Shown here: positions 56,322-64,000 of the stretch, one piece after another
Layout: every line of letters begins with the position of its first letter
Numbering within the stretch: position 1 is the first letter of the stretch
Assembly (NCBI RefSeq): GCF_900215535.1
Contig: NZ_OCND01000002.1
Span: forward strand, 372,001-436,000
Reading direction: 5' to 3'
Length of the DNA stretch: 64,000 bases
Source: Pseudoxanthomonas wuyuanensis
GTDB lineage: Bacteria > Pseudomonadota > Gammaproteobacteria > Xanthomonadales > Xanthomonadaceae
Made by a program: the position numbers and the translations under genes
Notes under the pieces: generated by a model
Databases searched by the model: none
What the model was told of the DNA's origin: nothing
What the model saw: the letters and a program-made list of their open reading frames with translations, nothing else

Positions 56322-57431
56322 TCAGCCGCGGCGGCGGCGCGCCAGCCAGAACAGCAGCCCGGTCAGCCACAGGAACAGCGGCGCGAGTCCACACAGCGCG
56401 ACCGTCCACTGCCACAGGCGCCCGCCGACAAAACCGCCATGCAGTGGATACATGGTTTCATCGATGCGTGCGCCGAGTCCCTGGGTGGTGGCGTCATGCC
56501 GTTGCACGACACGGTTGCGGTACGGGTCCAGCCAGATCACGCTGCGCCCGTTGGGGTGCCATTCTTCCGCAGCGCGGTAACGGATCGATATCAGCGCATC
56601 GCCGGCCTTCGGCAGCGCGATCCGCCGCAGTTCTCCAGCGGACAGGCCTGCCTGGGCGGTTTGCAGTACCGCGCTCCAGTCGATGCGCTGCTGCGTCCTG
56701 GCGATCGGCGCTGGCGGCACCGCTTCGGGGCCGTCGGCGAAAATCACGCGCAGCGAACCGCGTACGGCATCGTGATAAACCATCGCCACACCGGTCGCGG
56801 TCACCAGCAGCAGCAAGGGCAGCAACAGCGCGCCGCCGCTGCGGTGCCAGCTGAACCAGCGGCGTGCCGGCGGCTGCGCGTACCAGCGCAGGCTCGCCGC
56901 CAGCGCACGCCAGCGCGGCCACCACAGGTACAGGCCGGACAACAGCAGGAACAACGCGACCAGGCCGAATACGCCCAGCGCCTGTTCGCCGGCCTGGCCC
57001 GCCAGCAGGTGCGTATGCAGATCGCGCAGCCACAAAACCCAGTCGTTGTCGGTGCTGCGGGTCAGCAGCAGCTCGCCGCTGGCCGGATCGAAGTAGCGGC
57101 GTACTCCCTCGGGGAAATACGCCTGCCAGACCGGCAGCTTCTGCGAGGGAAGGTCCGCCGAGCGTAGTCCCTGCGGTTCCCATTCGGCCACGATGCGGGA
57201 GAACGCGGCGCCTTGTACGGCAAGCGACGGAACCGGCTGCTGTGTCCATTGCGGCTGCGCGGACAGCAGCAGCTCGCGCTGGAATGCCATCACCGTCCCG
57301 GTCAGCGCCACCGCTGCGAATACCAGCCCGGCAACCAGGCCCACCCACAGGTGCAGCCACTTCAGCGCGGCGCGGAAACGGCGACGCGCTGGAATGATGT
57401 GGCTGGCCTGGCGTTGGAACATGCGGGGCAT
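56322..57431 (-). CDS. PepSY-associated transmembrane protein (iron-uptake partner)
   Basis: The 369-residue protein has four membrane helices: LWVGLVAGLVFAAVALTGTV near the N-terminus, FGLVALFLLLSGLYLWWPRW, GALLLPLLLLVTATGVAMVY, and LAPLFLWLTGLLFWLARRR. Periplasmic loops contain PepSY-like segments (LHTHLLAGQAGEQALG, the family's conserved histidines). Proteins of this type accompany siderophore receptors and are thought to reduce ferric siderophores. It starts 13 bases after the TonB-dependent receptor stop, so both belong to one iron-regulated operon. Confidence 0.87.
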   Translation of the reverse strand: MPRMFQRQASHIIPARRRFRAALKWLHLWVGLVAGLVFAAVALTGTVMAFQRELLLSAQPQWTQQPVPSLAVQGAAFSRIVAEWEPQGLRSADLPSQKLPVWQAYFPEGVRRYFDPASGELLLTRSTDNDWVLWLRDLHTHLLAGQAGEQALGVFGLVALFLLLSGLYLWWPRWRALAASLRWYAQPPARRWFSWHRSGGALLLPLLLLVTATGVAMVYHDAVRGSLRVIFADGPEAVPPAPIARTQQRIDWSAVLQTAQAGLSAGELRRIALPKAGDALISIRYRAAEEWHPNGRSVIWLDPYRNRVVQRHDATTQGLGARIDETMYPLHGGFVGGRLWQWTVALCGLAPLFLWLTGLLFWLARRRRG

Positions 57432-57444
57432 TGGTGGACTGCGA

Positions 57445-59598
57445 TCAGAACCGGTGCGACCAGCCCACTGTCAGCACCCGGCCGCGGCCGGCGGTGTAGG
57501 TGTCGTTGCGCGGCGGCGTGACCTGCGAGTAGTAGTTGACGTATTGCTCGCCGAACAGGTTTTCGACGCCGACGCTCAATGTCCCTAGCGGCAATCTGAA
57601 GCGGCCCAGCAGATCCACTGTGGTATAGCCGTCGAAGCTGGCCGTCCTGCGGACGAGTCCGGTCTGCGAATTGAGCGTATCGAAGTCCCGGTCATACGCC
57701 TTGCTGGCCTGCAGGCGCAGGTTGGCCGCAGGCGAAAACGCCAGTTCCCAGAAGGCCGTCACGCGGTCGGGGCTGACATTGATGCCCGGCAGGTCGCTGT
57801 CGACGCGACCGTCCTTGTTGCTGTCATAGCGGCCGCGGGTGCGGGCATAGGCAAGGCCTACCCGCATGTCGTCCTGCACCTGATAGGCCACGCTGCCGTC
57901 GAGGCCTTTTATCTCGGTGCGTTCTCGGGCGACGTTGTAGGTCCGGGTGGCGGCATCGAAATCAAGCCGCGAACCCAGATCCGAATCCGACCGGTACACG
58001 GCCAGGTGCACCAGCCAGCGGCCGTCGTCGTAGTCCAGGCCGATTTCCTGGTTGTCGGCGATGACCGGCGACAGGTCGACCAGGTTGTCGACGCTGCTGC
58101 CCGCAGCGGTCACGGCACGCAGTACGCGGCCGATATCGGCCACGGTATAGCCTTCGGCGTAGGAGGCGTACAGCTTCAGCGCATCGGTGGCTTCCCAGAC
58201 CAGGCCGACGTTGGGCAGGGTTTCGCTGGTGGTCGGCGAGCCGCCCTGCACGAACTGGCTGCCGCCGTTGTTGGCCGGGATGGTGGTGTAGTCGTCGACC
58301 TCGAGCTTGCCGTGCTCATAGCGCAGCCCGCCGGTCAGCATCACCGTGTCGGTCAGCCACCACTCGGCCTGCACGAACGGCGACCAGGACTCGTAGGTGG
58401 TTTCCGGCACCCAGTTCAGGTCGGCGCGGACCAGTTCCTGCGAGGTGGTGTCGCGGGCCAGGTCCAGGCCCAGCGTGGCGCGCAGGCGCAGACCGAACAG
58501 ATCGCCGCGCGACCAGCTGAATTTGCCGCCGAGTTTTTCGGACGTATTCTGCGACTGGTCGTACCAGTTCGGGTCGCGGCCGTCGCCCCAGAAGTCCTCC
58601 CAGTCGCTGCCGCCGTACAGCGCCGAAAAGTCGACCCAGTACGCCTGCGCCTGCAGGTAGCCGCCGCCGAGCGACCTGTCGGCGTAGTCCAGCACCACAG
58701 ACGTGGTGCGGTTGCGCGGGCCTTCGCCTTCCGGATCGCCGCGCCGGGAGGTCGCCGGAACGCCGGCAGCGGCGTTGCCGTCGACCACCACGTAGTCGTT
58801 GTTGCCCTGCAACTGGTAGCGGCTGGCGGTCAGCTGCAGGCGGCGGTCGTCGGTCAGGTTCCACCCGCCTTTGGCGAACAGGTTGTGGCTGCGCGAATCC
58901 ATCAGATCGCCCTGTACCGCGTTGATCGCCAGCGGGTTGCCGTCGCCGTCGTAGTACAGGCCTTCGCTGGCATAGGACGCGCCGCCGACGAAATCGAATG
59001 CGCCGCGACGGGTGCCGAACAGGTACGAAGCGCGATAGCCGGCGCTGTCGCTTTCGTTGGGCAGCGCGGCGCTGGCCGACAGGTGCACTTCCTGGAAGCT
59101 TTCGCCGTCCCTGCGCGGTGCGCGCTTGGTGATGATGTTGATGATGCCGCCCGAAGCGCCCAGGCCCTGCAGCGCGTTGGCGCCGTGGATCACTTCGATA
59201 CGCTCGATCATCGCCGCGTCGATGGTGTGGCCATCGCGGCCGCCTTCGCGCAGCGGGGTGGATTGCGGTACCCCGTCGACCAGGTAGAGCGGCTTGCGGC
59301 CGCGCAGGGTCTCGCCGGCGTTGGTCAGCTTCTGGCGGGAGGGGGTGAAGGAGGGAATCAGGTTGGCCAGCACCTGCGACAGGTCCTGGGTCAGCGCCAG
59401 CTGCTGCTCCAGCTGCGCGCGGTCGATGATGGTGATGGTGTTGGGCAGCGCGGCTTCGGAATCGGGAACGCGGCTGGTGCTGGCCGAGACGGTGACGCGG
59501 TCGAGCTGCGTCGCATCGCTCGGGGACTGCGCGGAAGCGTTCTGGGCCAGAAGGGCGGCGATGGCGACGGTGAGCAGGCGGGGAAGCGGGGCGGTCAT
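57445..59598 (-). CDS. TonB-dependent siderophore receptor
   Basis: The 717-residue outer-membrane receptor has a signal peptide (MTAPLPRLLTVAIAALLAQNASA) and a plug domain at about 40-150 (PNTITIIDRAQLEQQLA, then RGRKPLYLVDGVPQSTPLR and GASGGIINIITKRAP). A 22-strand barrel ends in VGWSHRF with the terminal phenylalanine. It should import a ferric siderophore with TonB energy. The start at 59598 is preferred since a Fur box at 59633-59651 lies just upstream; an in-frame start at 59631 would overlap it. Confidence 0.93.
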   Translation of the reverse strand: MTAPLPRLLTVAIAALLAQNASAQSPSDATQLDRVTVSASTSRVPDSEAALPNTITIIDRAQLEQQLALTQDLSQVLANLIPSFTPSRQKLTNAGETLRGRKPLYLVDGVPQSTPLREGGRDGHTIDAAMIERIEVIHGANALQGLGASGGIINIITKRAPRRDGESFQEVHLSASAALPNESDSAGYRASYLFGTRRGAFDFVGGASYASEGLYYDGDGNPLAINAVQGDLMDSRSHNLFAKGGWNLTDDRRLQLTASRYQLQGNNDYVVVDGNAAAGVPATSRRGDPEGEGPRNRTTSVVLDYADRSLGGGYLQAQAYWVDFSALYGGSDWEDFWGDGRDPNWYDQSQNTSEKLGGKFSWSRGDLFGLRLRATLGLDLARDTTSQELVRADLNWVPETTYESWSPFVQAEWWLTDTVMLTGGLRYEHGKLEVDDYTTIPANNGGSQFVQGGSPTTSETLPNVGLVWEATDALKLYASYAEGYTVADIGRVLRAVTAAGSSVDNLVDLSPVIADNQEIGLDYDDGRWLVHLAVYRSDSDLGSRLDFDAATRTYNVARERTEIKGLDGSVAYQVQDDMRVGLAYARTRGRYDSNKDGRVDSDLPGINVSPDRVTAFWELAFSPAANLRLQASKAYDRDFDTLNSQTGLVRRTASFDGYTTVDLLGRFRLPLGTLSVGVENLFGEQYVNYYSQVTPPRNDTYTAGRGRVLTVGWSHRF

Positions 59599-59632
59599 GG
59601 CAACGAAGGGTCGATAAAGAGACCGCGCCATT

Positions 59633-59651
59633 GTAAACGAGAATCGTTATC
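59633..59651 (-). promoter_or_regulatory. Fur box upstream of the siderophore receptor
   Basis: On the minus strand GATAACGATTCTCGTTTAC matches the 19-bp Fur consensus at 13 positions, with the GATAA and TTTAC ends conserved. It lies 35 bases before the receptor ATG, where it would cover the promoter and repress the receptor and PepSY genes under iron sufficiency. Confidence 0.85.
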
Positions 59652-59846
59652 AAATTAACGGGTCGCCAGCTGTGATGCATCCACCAAGCTGCGGAAATCC
59701 CTAATCCTCGTCAGAACGGCCTTGAAACCGCCTTTCAGCGGCTGGATGTGCGCTTTGCGCTTCTTCCCGGCCGCTCACGCTCCCCCCGACAATAACCAGG
59801 GCATCTTCGTTTCGACGCTTACGCGAAATCGATAATCCACCGGCAT

Positions 59847-59891
59847 GACCAGCCATTCGGCTGTCGGCCTTTGACAGCCGAATGGTTGGTC
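59847..59891. other. Large stem-loop in the gap between the siderophore receptor and ribokinase
   Basis: GACCAGCCATTCGGCTGTC (59847-59865) and GACAGCCGAATGGTTGGTC (59873-59891) form a 19-bp stem with a seven-base loop. The single non-Watson-Crick pair is G-T as plus-strand RNA and C-A as minus-strand RNA. There is no T-tract. The rest of the 378-base gap (59599-59976) holds the Fur box and no gene. Transcription read from the ribokinase (minus) would cross it, so it may end or stabilise that mRNA. Confidence 0.5.
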
Positions 59892-59976
59892 GAACCCACT
59901 GCCGTCCGGAACGCAGGGCGCCCGGTCCGGGCCTGCGCCGGGATGGCGGATCTGCTACGACCTGACACGTTGCGGC

Positions 59977-60942
59977 CTAGCCGCCGAAGCGCGCGGCCAC
60001 ATCGGCGGCCCGGGGCATGGACTGGGCGGCGCCGGGCAGTTCGGTGGACAGGGCCGCGTAGCGGTTGGCGAAGCGCACATGCTGGGCGAACGCGGCCGCC
60101 GGGTTGTCCGCCAGCGCAGCCGCCAGGGCGCCATTGAAGGCATCGCCGGCGCCGGTGGTGTCGACGGTCTGCACCTGCTCGGCGGCGATCCGGTAGTAAG
60201 CCTGGCTATCGCCGCGCAGCGCATCGTCGGCGTGCGAAACGTAGACGCCCACCGCTCCCAGCGTCACCACCACCGTGCCATCAGGCAGCAGCTTGCGGCA
60301 CAGCGCATGCAGGCTGCCGCCATCCAGCGTGGCCACGTCGTCGGCCTCGATACGCTCGCCGACGTGGCGCGCCAGCAGGGCGGCGAATTCGGTTTCGTTG
60401 GGGGTCAGGATGTTGGCATGCTTGAGTACGCCGATGGTGCTGGGCGCGTTGGCGGGAGCGGCGTTGAGGACGGTCAGCACGCCGGCCTCGCGCGCGCTGA
60501 TCAACGCCGCCTCGATGGTTTCCACCGGCGACTCCAACTGCGCCAGCAGCACTGCCGCAGCACCGATGGCGGCGCGCTGCTGCTGGATGAAATCCACGCT
60601 CAGCGCGGCATTGGCGCCGGGGCCGATCACGATGGTGTTGCGGCCATGCGCGTCGACATAGATGCCGCCGGAGCCGGTTGGCTGGTCGCTGCCTTCGGCG
60701 GTCAGCTGGAAGCCATCCTCACCGGCCAGCGCGCGCGCCATTGCGCCGCCGGCGTCTTCGCCCAACGCGCACAGGAACGTGGTGGCTGCGCCCGAGCGGG
60801 CCGCGGCGACCGCCTGGTTGAACCCCTTGCCGCCCGGGCCGGTGCTGTAGCGGCCGATGATGGTTGCGCCAGGCGCCGGCAGCGAATCGCAGCGCCAGAC
60901 ATGATCAACATTGAAAGAACCTACGACGACGACCGAACTCAT
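59977..60942 (-). CDS. Ribokinase-like PfkB-family sugar kinase
   Basis: The 321-residue PfkB protein starts SSVVVVGSFNVDHVWRCDSL. It carries the substrate motif STGPGGKGFNQAVAAARSG and the catalytic anion-hole motif DTTGAGDAFNGALAAAL near residue 265. It phosphorylates ribose or a nucleoside-derived sugar. The ATG at 60942 is preferred to a GTG one codon earlier. It follows nupC by 37 bases on the same strand, so nucleoside uptake and ribose phosphorylation look coupled. Confidence 0.86.
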   Translation of the reverse strand: MSSVVVVGSFNVDHVWRCDSLPAPGATIIGRYSTGPGGKGFNQAVAAARSGAATTFLCALGEDAGGAMARALAGEDGFQLTAEGSDQPTGSGGIYVDAHGRNTIVIGPGANAALSVDFIQQQRAAIGAAAVLLAQLESPVETIEAALISAREAGVLTVLNAAPANAPSTIGVLKHANILTPNETEFAALLARHVGERIEADDVATLDGGSLHALCRKLLPDGTVVVTLGAVGVYVSHADDALRGDSQAYYRIAAEQVQTVDTTGAGDAFNGALAAALADNPAAAFAQHVRFANRYAALSTELPGAAQSMPRAADVAARFGG

Positions 60943-60979
60943 CACTCAGAATTTCCTGACAGGTAGAGGCAACAGAACA

Positions 60980-62317
60980 TCAGACCGGATGCGACAGCAC
61001 GCCGGCGATCGTGGCGGTCATCAGCGTGGCGATGGTGCCGCCCAGGACCGCGCGCAGCCCCAGGCTGGCAAGGTCGTGGCGGCGCTCCGGCGCCAGTCCG
61101 CCGATGCCGCCGATCTGGATGGCGATGGAGCTGAAATTGGCGAAGCCGCACAGCGCATAGGTGGCGATCAGCACCGAGTTGCGCTCCATTCCGCCCTGGA
61201 TGCCGGACAACTGCGCATAGGCGAAGAACTCGTTCAACACCACCTTGGTGCCGATCAGGCCGCCGACATCGATGGCATCGGACCACGGCACGCCGATCAC
61301 CCAGGCCAGCGGCGCCAGCACGTAGCCCAGGATCACCGACAGATCCAGTTCGCGGCCCAGGTTGGCGTTGACGCCGGTAATCTCGCCCAGCCAGCCGACC
61401 GGCGCGTTGATCAGCGCGATCAGGGCGGTGAACGCCAGCAGCATCGCGCCGACGTTCAGCGCCAGCTTCAGACCGTCGGCCGCGCCGGAAGCGGCTGCGT
61501 CGATCACGTTGGTGGTGGTCCTTTCCACCGGAACGTCGACCTTGCCCAGGGTCAGCGGCGTACCGGTTTCCGGCATCAGAATCTTGGACATCACCATCGT
61601 TGCCGGTGCCGCCATGATGCTGGCGGTCAGCAGATGCTTGGCGAAATAGGCCTGCTGCACCGGGTCGCCGCCGCCCAGCATCGAGACGTAGGCGCCCAGC
61701 ACGCCGCCGGCAATCGTGGCCATGCCGCCGACCATCAGGGTCAGCAGCTCGGAGCGGGTCATGCCCGCGATGTACGGCTTGACCACCAGCGGCGCCTCGG
61801 TCTGGCCGATGAAGGCGTTGGCGCAGACGCTCAGGGTTTCCGCGCCGGAGACCCGCATCACCTTGGTGATGCCCCAGGCCATGCCCTTGACCACCGCCTG
61901 CATGATGCCCAGGTGGTAGAGCACGCTCATGAACGAGGCGAAGAAGATGATGGTCGGCAGCACCTGGAAGGCGAAGATGAAACCGTACTTCTTGTAGGCC
62001 CCCGGTTCGGTATCGCCGGCGCCTACCGCAAAGGTCTGCCCGACCAGCGTCTGATCGGCCAGCGAACCGAAGATCAGCCGGCTGCCCTGCAGGGTGAAGC
62101 CGAGCAGCTTGACGAAGCCGGCGCTGAGCGCGTCGAACACCGCGGCGCCGAAAGGCGTCAGCAGCACGAAGCAGGCGATGACGATCTGCAACGCCACCCC
62201 GGTCAGCACCAGCTTCCAGTCGACCGCACGGCGGTTGCTGGAAAACAGCCAGACAATGGCAAGCAGCACCGCCAGCCCGAACAGACCGAAGCCAATCCGC
62301 CCCAAAACTTCCAGCAT
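60980..62317 (-). CDS. NupC-type concentrative nucleoside transporter
   Basis: The 445-residue CNT-family symporter has about ten membrane segments. Family features are visible: GFIFAFQVLPTIIFFASFMS, the nucleoside-site motif SVCANAFIGQTEAPLVVKPY and the end GFANFSSIAIQIGGIGGLAP. It imports nucleosides with sodium or protons. The start MLEVLGRIGFG at 62317 is the usual one. It heads a two-gene operon with the ribokinase, suggesting use of imported nucleosides as carbon. Confidence 0.92.
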   Translation of the reverse strand: MLEVLGRIGFGLFGLAVLLAIVWLFSSNRRAVDWKLVLTGVALQIVIACFVLLTPFGAAVFDALSAGFVKLLGFTLQGSRLIFGSLADQTLVGQTFAVGAGDTEPGAYKKYGFIFAFQVLPTIIFFASFMSVLYHLGIMQAVVKGMAWGITKVMRVSGAETLSVCANAFIGQTEAPLVVKPYIAGMTRSELLTLMVGGMATIAGGVLGAYVSMLGGGDPVQQAYFAKHLLTASIMAAPATMVMSKILMPETGTPLTLGKVDVPVERTTTNVIDAAASGAADGLKLALNVGAMLLAFTALIALINAPVGWLGEITGVNANLGRELDLSVILGYVLAPLAWVIGVPWSDAIDVGGLIGTKVVLNEFFAYAQLSGIQGGMERNSVLIATYALCGFANFSSIAIQIGGIGGLAPERRHDLASLGLRAVLGGTIATLMTATIAGVLSHPV

Positions 62318-62440
62318 GGATTCCCCGCAGCGCGTTGTTGTTATTCGAAGCGTCGCAGTCTAGCAGGCCGCGCCGGCCGCCCTTCCTGAACGGCGGCGCG
62401 GCGCTTGCGGGCCGAACAATCAAGCAATTGCGTGCCGGCT

Positions 62441-63010
62441 CTAGACGCCATTCCAGCCGACCCAGATCGCCAGCGCCAGGAAGACCAGCGCCGCCACCGC
62501 GTGGGCCAGCCGCAGCGGCAGCCGGTCGGCAAAACGATGACCCAGCCATACCACCGGCACATTGGCCAACAGCATGCCCAGCGTGGTGCCGGCGACGATC
62601 TGCCACAGCGGCTCGTAGCGGGTCGCCAGCAACACCGTTGCCACCTGGGTCTTGTCGCCGATTTCGGCCAGGAAGAACGCCAGGCAGGTTGCGGTGAATG
62701 CGCCGAAGGCCGGCAGCGCGGCGTCCTTTTCGTCCAGTTTGTCCGGTTTCAGTGTCCAGACGGCCACCGCCAGGAAGCTGGCCACCACGCCCCAGCGCAG
62801 CCATTCGGGCGACAGCCAGCGCGACAGGCCGGCGCCCAGCCAGGCGGAAATGGCGTGATTGATCAGCGTTGCCGCCAGGATGCCCAGCGCGATCGGCCAG
62901 GGTTTGCGGAAGCGCGCGGCCAGCAGCAGCGCCAGCAACTGGGTCTTGTCGCCGATTTCGGCCAACGCGACCGTGCCGGTGGAAACCAGCAAGGCTTGCA
63001 GGGAAAGCAT
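62441..63010 (-). CDS. mneA: TMEM165/GDT1 (UPF0016) family manganese exporter
   Basis: The 189-residue protein has six helices arranged as two repeats, each with the cation signature E-x-G-D-K-T: AEIGDKTQLLALLL near residue 18 and AEIGDKTQVATVLL near 115. Members such as V. cholerae MneA export Mn2+. The ATG at 63010 is preferred, as a longer frame to 63334 crosses the riboswitch. A yybP-ykoY riboswitch lies in the leader, supporting manganese-induced expression. The symbol is by family, not proven here. Confidence 0.85.
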   Translation of the reverse strand: MLSLQALLVSTGTVALAEIGDKTQLLALLLAARFRKPWPIALGILAATLINHAISAWLGAGLSRWLSPEWLRWGVVASFLAVAVWTLKPDKLDEKDAALPAFGAFTATCLAFFLAEIGDKTQVATVLLATRYEPLWQIVAGTTLGMLLANVPVVWLGHRFADRLPLRLAHAVAALVFLALAIWVGWNGV

Positions 63011-63080
63011 CAACAGCTCCGGGGCCGGGCATTCGCGTAAGCGAAGGCAAACGCCGCGCAGCCCGGCCCGGGACACGCAG

Positions 63081-63200
63081 CGTCTGCCTTCGGTCTTGCC
63101 CGATGGAAGCTTTACGCTTCGATCCCGTACGCCATGGCGATGGCCAAGTATGTTGACGCACGGTCCCGCACGCAACGGATGGGCTACTCCCCGGAAGGAA
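63081..63200 (-). promoter_or_regulatory. yybP-ykoY manganese riboswitch
   Basis: On the minus strand the leader opens with CCTTCCGGGGAGTAGCCC, which has the GGGGAGTAGC signature. It then contains GCGTCAACATACTTGGCC and closes with CAAGACCGAAGGCAG. CCTTC and GAAGG form the closing stem. These blocks, in this order, define the Mn2+-sensing yybP-ykoY aptamer. Bases 63011-63080 after it can form a GCCGGGC/GCCCGGC stem next to the Shine-Dalgarno, the likely switching element for translation of the exporter. Confidence 0.9.
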
Positions 63201-63288
63201 GAGCGCGCATTGTACAAGCCCGGCTGCAGGCGTGGGTAAACTCTTCTCATTCCATCGTGACGCGCCGCCGCCGGCCGTGGAGTCCGCC

Positions 63289-64000
63289 ATGCAGTACCGC
63301 CGCCTGGGTTCGTCCGGTTTGCCATTGTCCGCACTGTCGTTCGGCGCCTGGATGACCCTGGGCCACCGGGTGGACCGCGAACGGGCGCGCGAACTGATCG
63401 CCGCCGCGCGCGACCACGGCGTCAATTTTTTCGACAATGCCGAAACCTATGCGCATGGCGAGGCCGAGCGGGTCATGGGCGATGCCCTTCATGAACTGCG
63501 CATGCCGCGCGATAGCTACTGCGTCTCCAGCAAGGTCTATTTCGGCGCGGTCGATCGCCCGGCGCCAACCCAGCGCGGGCTGTCGCGCAAGCATGTGGTC
63601 GAAGCCTGCCACGCGGCGTTGAAGCGGCTGCGGGTGGACTATCTGGATCTGTATTTCTGCCACCGTCCGGACCCGGACACGCCCATCGAGGAAACGGTAT
63701 GGGCGATGGACGATCTGATCCGGCAGGGCAAGGTGCTGTACTGGGGCACGTCGGAATGGCCGGCGGCGCAGATCCGCGAAGCGGCCAGGATCGCCCGTGC
63801 CCATCATCTGCACCGGCCGACGATGGAGCAGCCGCAGTACAACCTGCTGCACCGGCAGCGGGTGGAACTGGAATACGCCCCGCTGTACGCCGAACTGGGA
63901 TTGGGTACGACCACCTGGTCGCCGTTGGCCTCGGGGCTGCTGACCGGCAAGTACGACCAGGATTTCGGTACGCAGACCCGGCTCGGCGAACCGGAACACG
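63289..64000 (+). CDS. Aldo/keto reductase (Kv-beta/YghZ-like), truncated at the window end
   Basis: The first 237 residues are present and the frame runs off the window. The catalytic tetrad of aldo/keto reductases is visible: Asp and Tyr in NFFDNAETYAHGEAE, Lys in SKVYFG, and His in LDLYFCHRPDPD. The start MQYRRLGSSGLPLSALSFGAW is typical of the NADPH-dependent Kv-beta group. It would reduce aldehydes or ketones in the cytoplasm. The ATG at 63289 is the first in frame after the divergent manganese-exporter leader. Confidence 0.9.
   Translation, partial: MQYRRLGSSGLPLSALSFGAWMTLGHRVDRERARELIAAARDHGVNFFDNAETYAHGEAERVMGDALHELRMPRDSYCVSSKVYFGAVDRPAPTQRGLSRKHVVEACHAALKRLRVDYLDLYFCHRPDPDTPIEETVWAMDDLIRQGKVLYWGTSEWPAAQIREAARIARAHHLHRPTMEQPQYNLLHRQRVELEYAPLYAELGLGTTTWSPLASGLLTGKYDQDFGTQTRLGEPEH

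Overview
The window is high-GC gammaproteobacterial chromosome. Gene content points to the Xanthomonadaceae/Lysobacteraceae (Lysobacter, Luteimonas, Pseudoxanthomonas or Stenotrophomonas type): a fused CysN-CysC, a FHS-permease/AGE-epimerase/LacI sugar locus, an autotransporter GDSL esterase, many secreted peptidases and dispersed GTRGGAGCGACG-type REP elements. No plasmid, phage, integrase, IS transposase, rRNA or CRISPR is visible. The assignment rests on gene style and repeats, not on a database search.

Layout. 1-5.1 kb: sulfate assimilation, with cysJ and the first codons of cysI on the minus strand, divergent from cysD-cysNC. 5.3-10.1 kb: an RND efflux adaptor and pump with a GNAT gene. 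10.1-11.0 kb: a gene-free, strongly palindromic MITE-like stretch. 11.0-13.3 kb: an AGCS amino-acid symporter and a SpoU/TrmH methyltransferase. 13.3-18.1 kb: a probable mannose-use locus (FHS permease, AGE-family isomerase, LacI repressor) with two matching palindromic operators and a decayed TonB-dependent receptor. 18.1-25.8 kb: M28 peptidase, MscL, FAH-family hydrolase, Rieske protein, SLC13 permease, TrmB, ThiG and ThiS. 25.9-31.3 kb: autotransporter esterase, tRNA-Gly(CCC), RimK-like ligase, a candidate small RNA and an OmpR-type two-component system. 31.7-41.5 kb: IlvE, the methyl-cycle genes ahcY (with an SAH riboswitch) and metF, an S9 peptidase and PEP carboxylase. 41.7-46 kb: Uup and a three-gene phospholipid cluster. 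46-54.3 kb: YecA-like protein, lipoprotein hydrolase, MetK, an OlsF-like bifunctional acyltransferase with an overlapping metallophosphoesterase, and a DUF457 membrane protein. 54.4-64 kb: methyltransferase, DusB, a Fur-box siderophore receptor with PepSY partner, ribokinase/NupC, a manganese exporter under a yybP-ykoY riboswitch, and a truncated aldo/keto reductase.

The genes are mostly housekeeping or nutrient uptake. metF, ahcY and metK (all minus strand, but not adjacent) form the S-adenosylmethionine cycle, and the cys genes feed it with reduced sulfur.

The most unusual content is non-coding. Four arrays of 7-bp tandem repeats use three different heptad sequences, and three of them share one architecture: heptads, a spacer, then inverted heptads. 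One lies between cysJ and cysI, one is translated in frame as a new N-terminus of CysNC, and one supplies the stop codon of trmB. A nested palindromic element of about 660 bp with 17-bp inverted ends lies before the AGCS gene. These are the best candidates for something undescribed.
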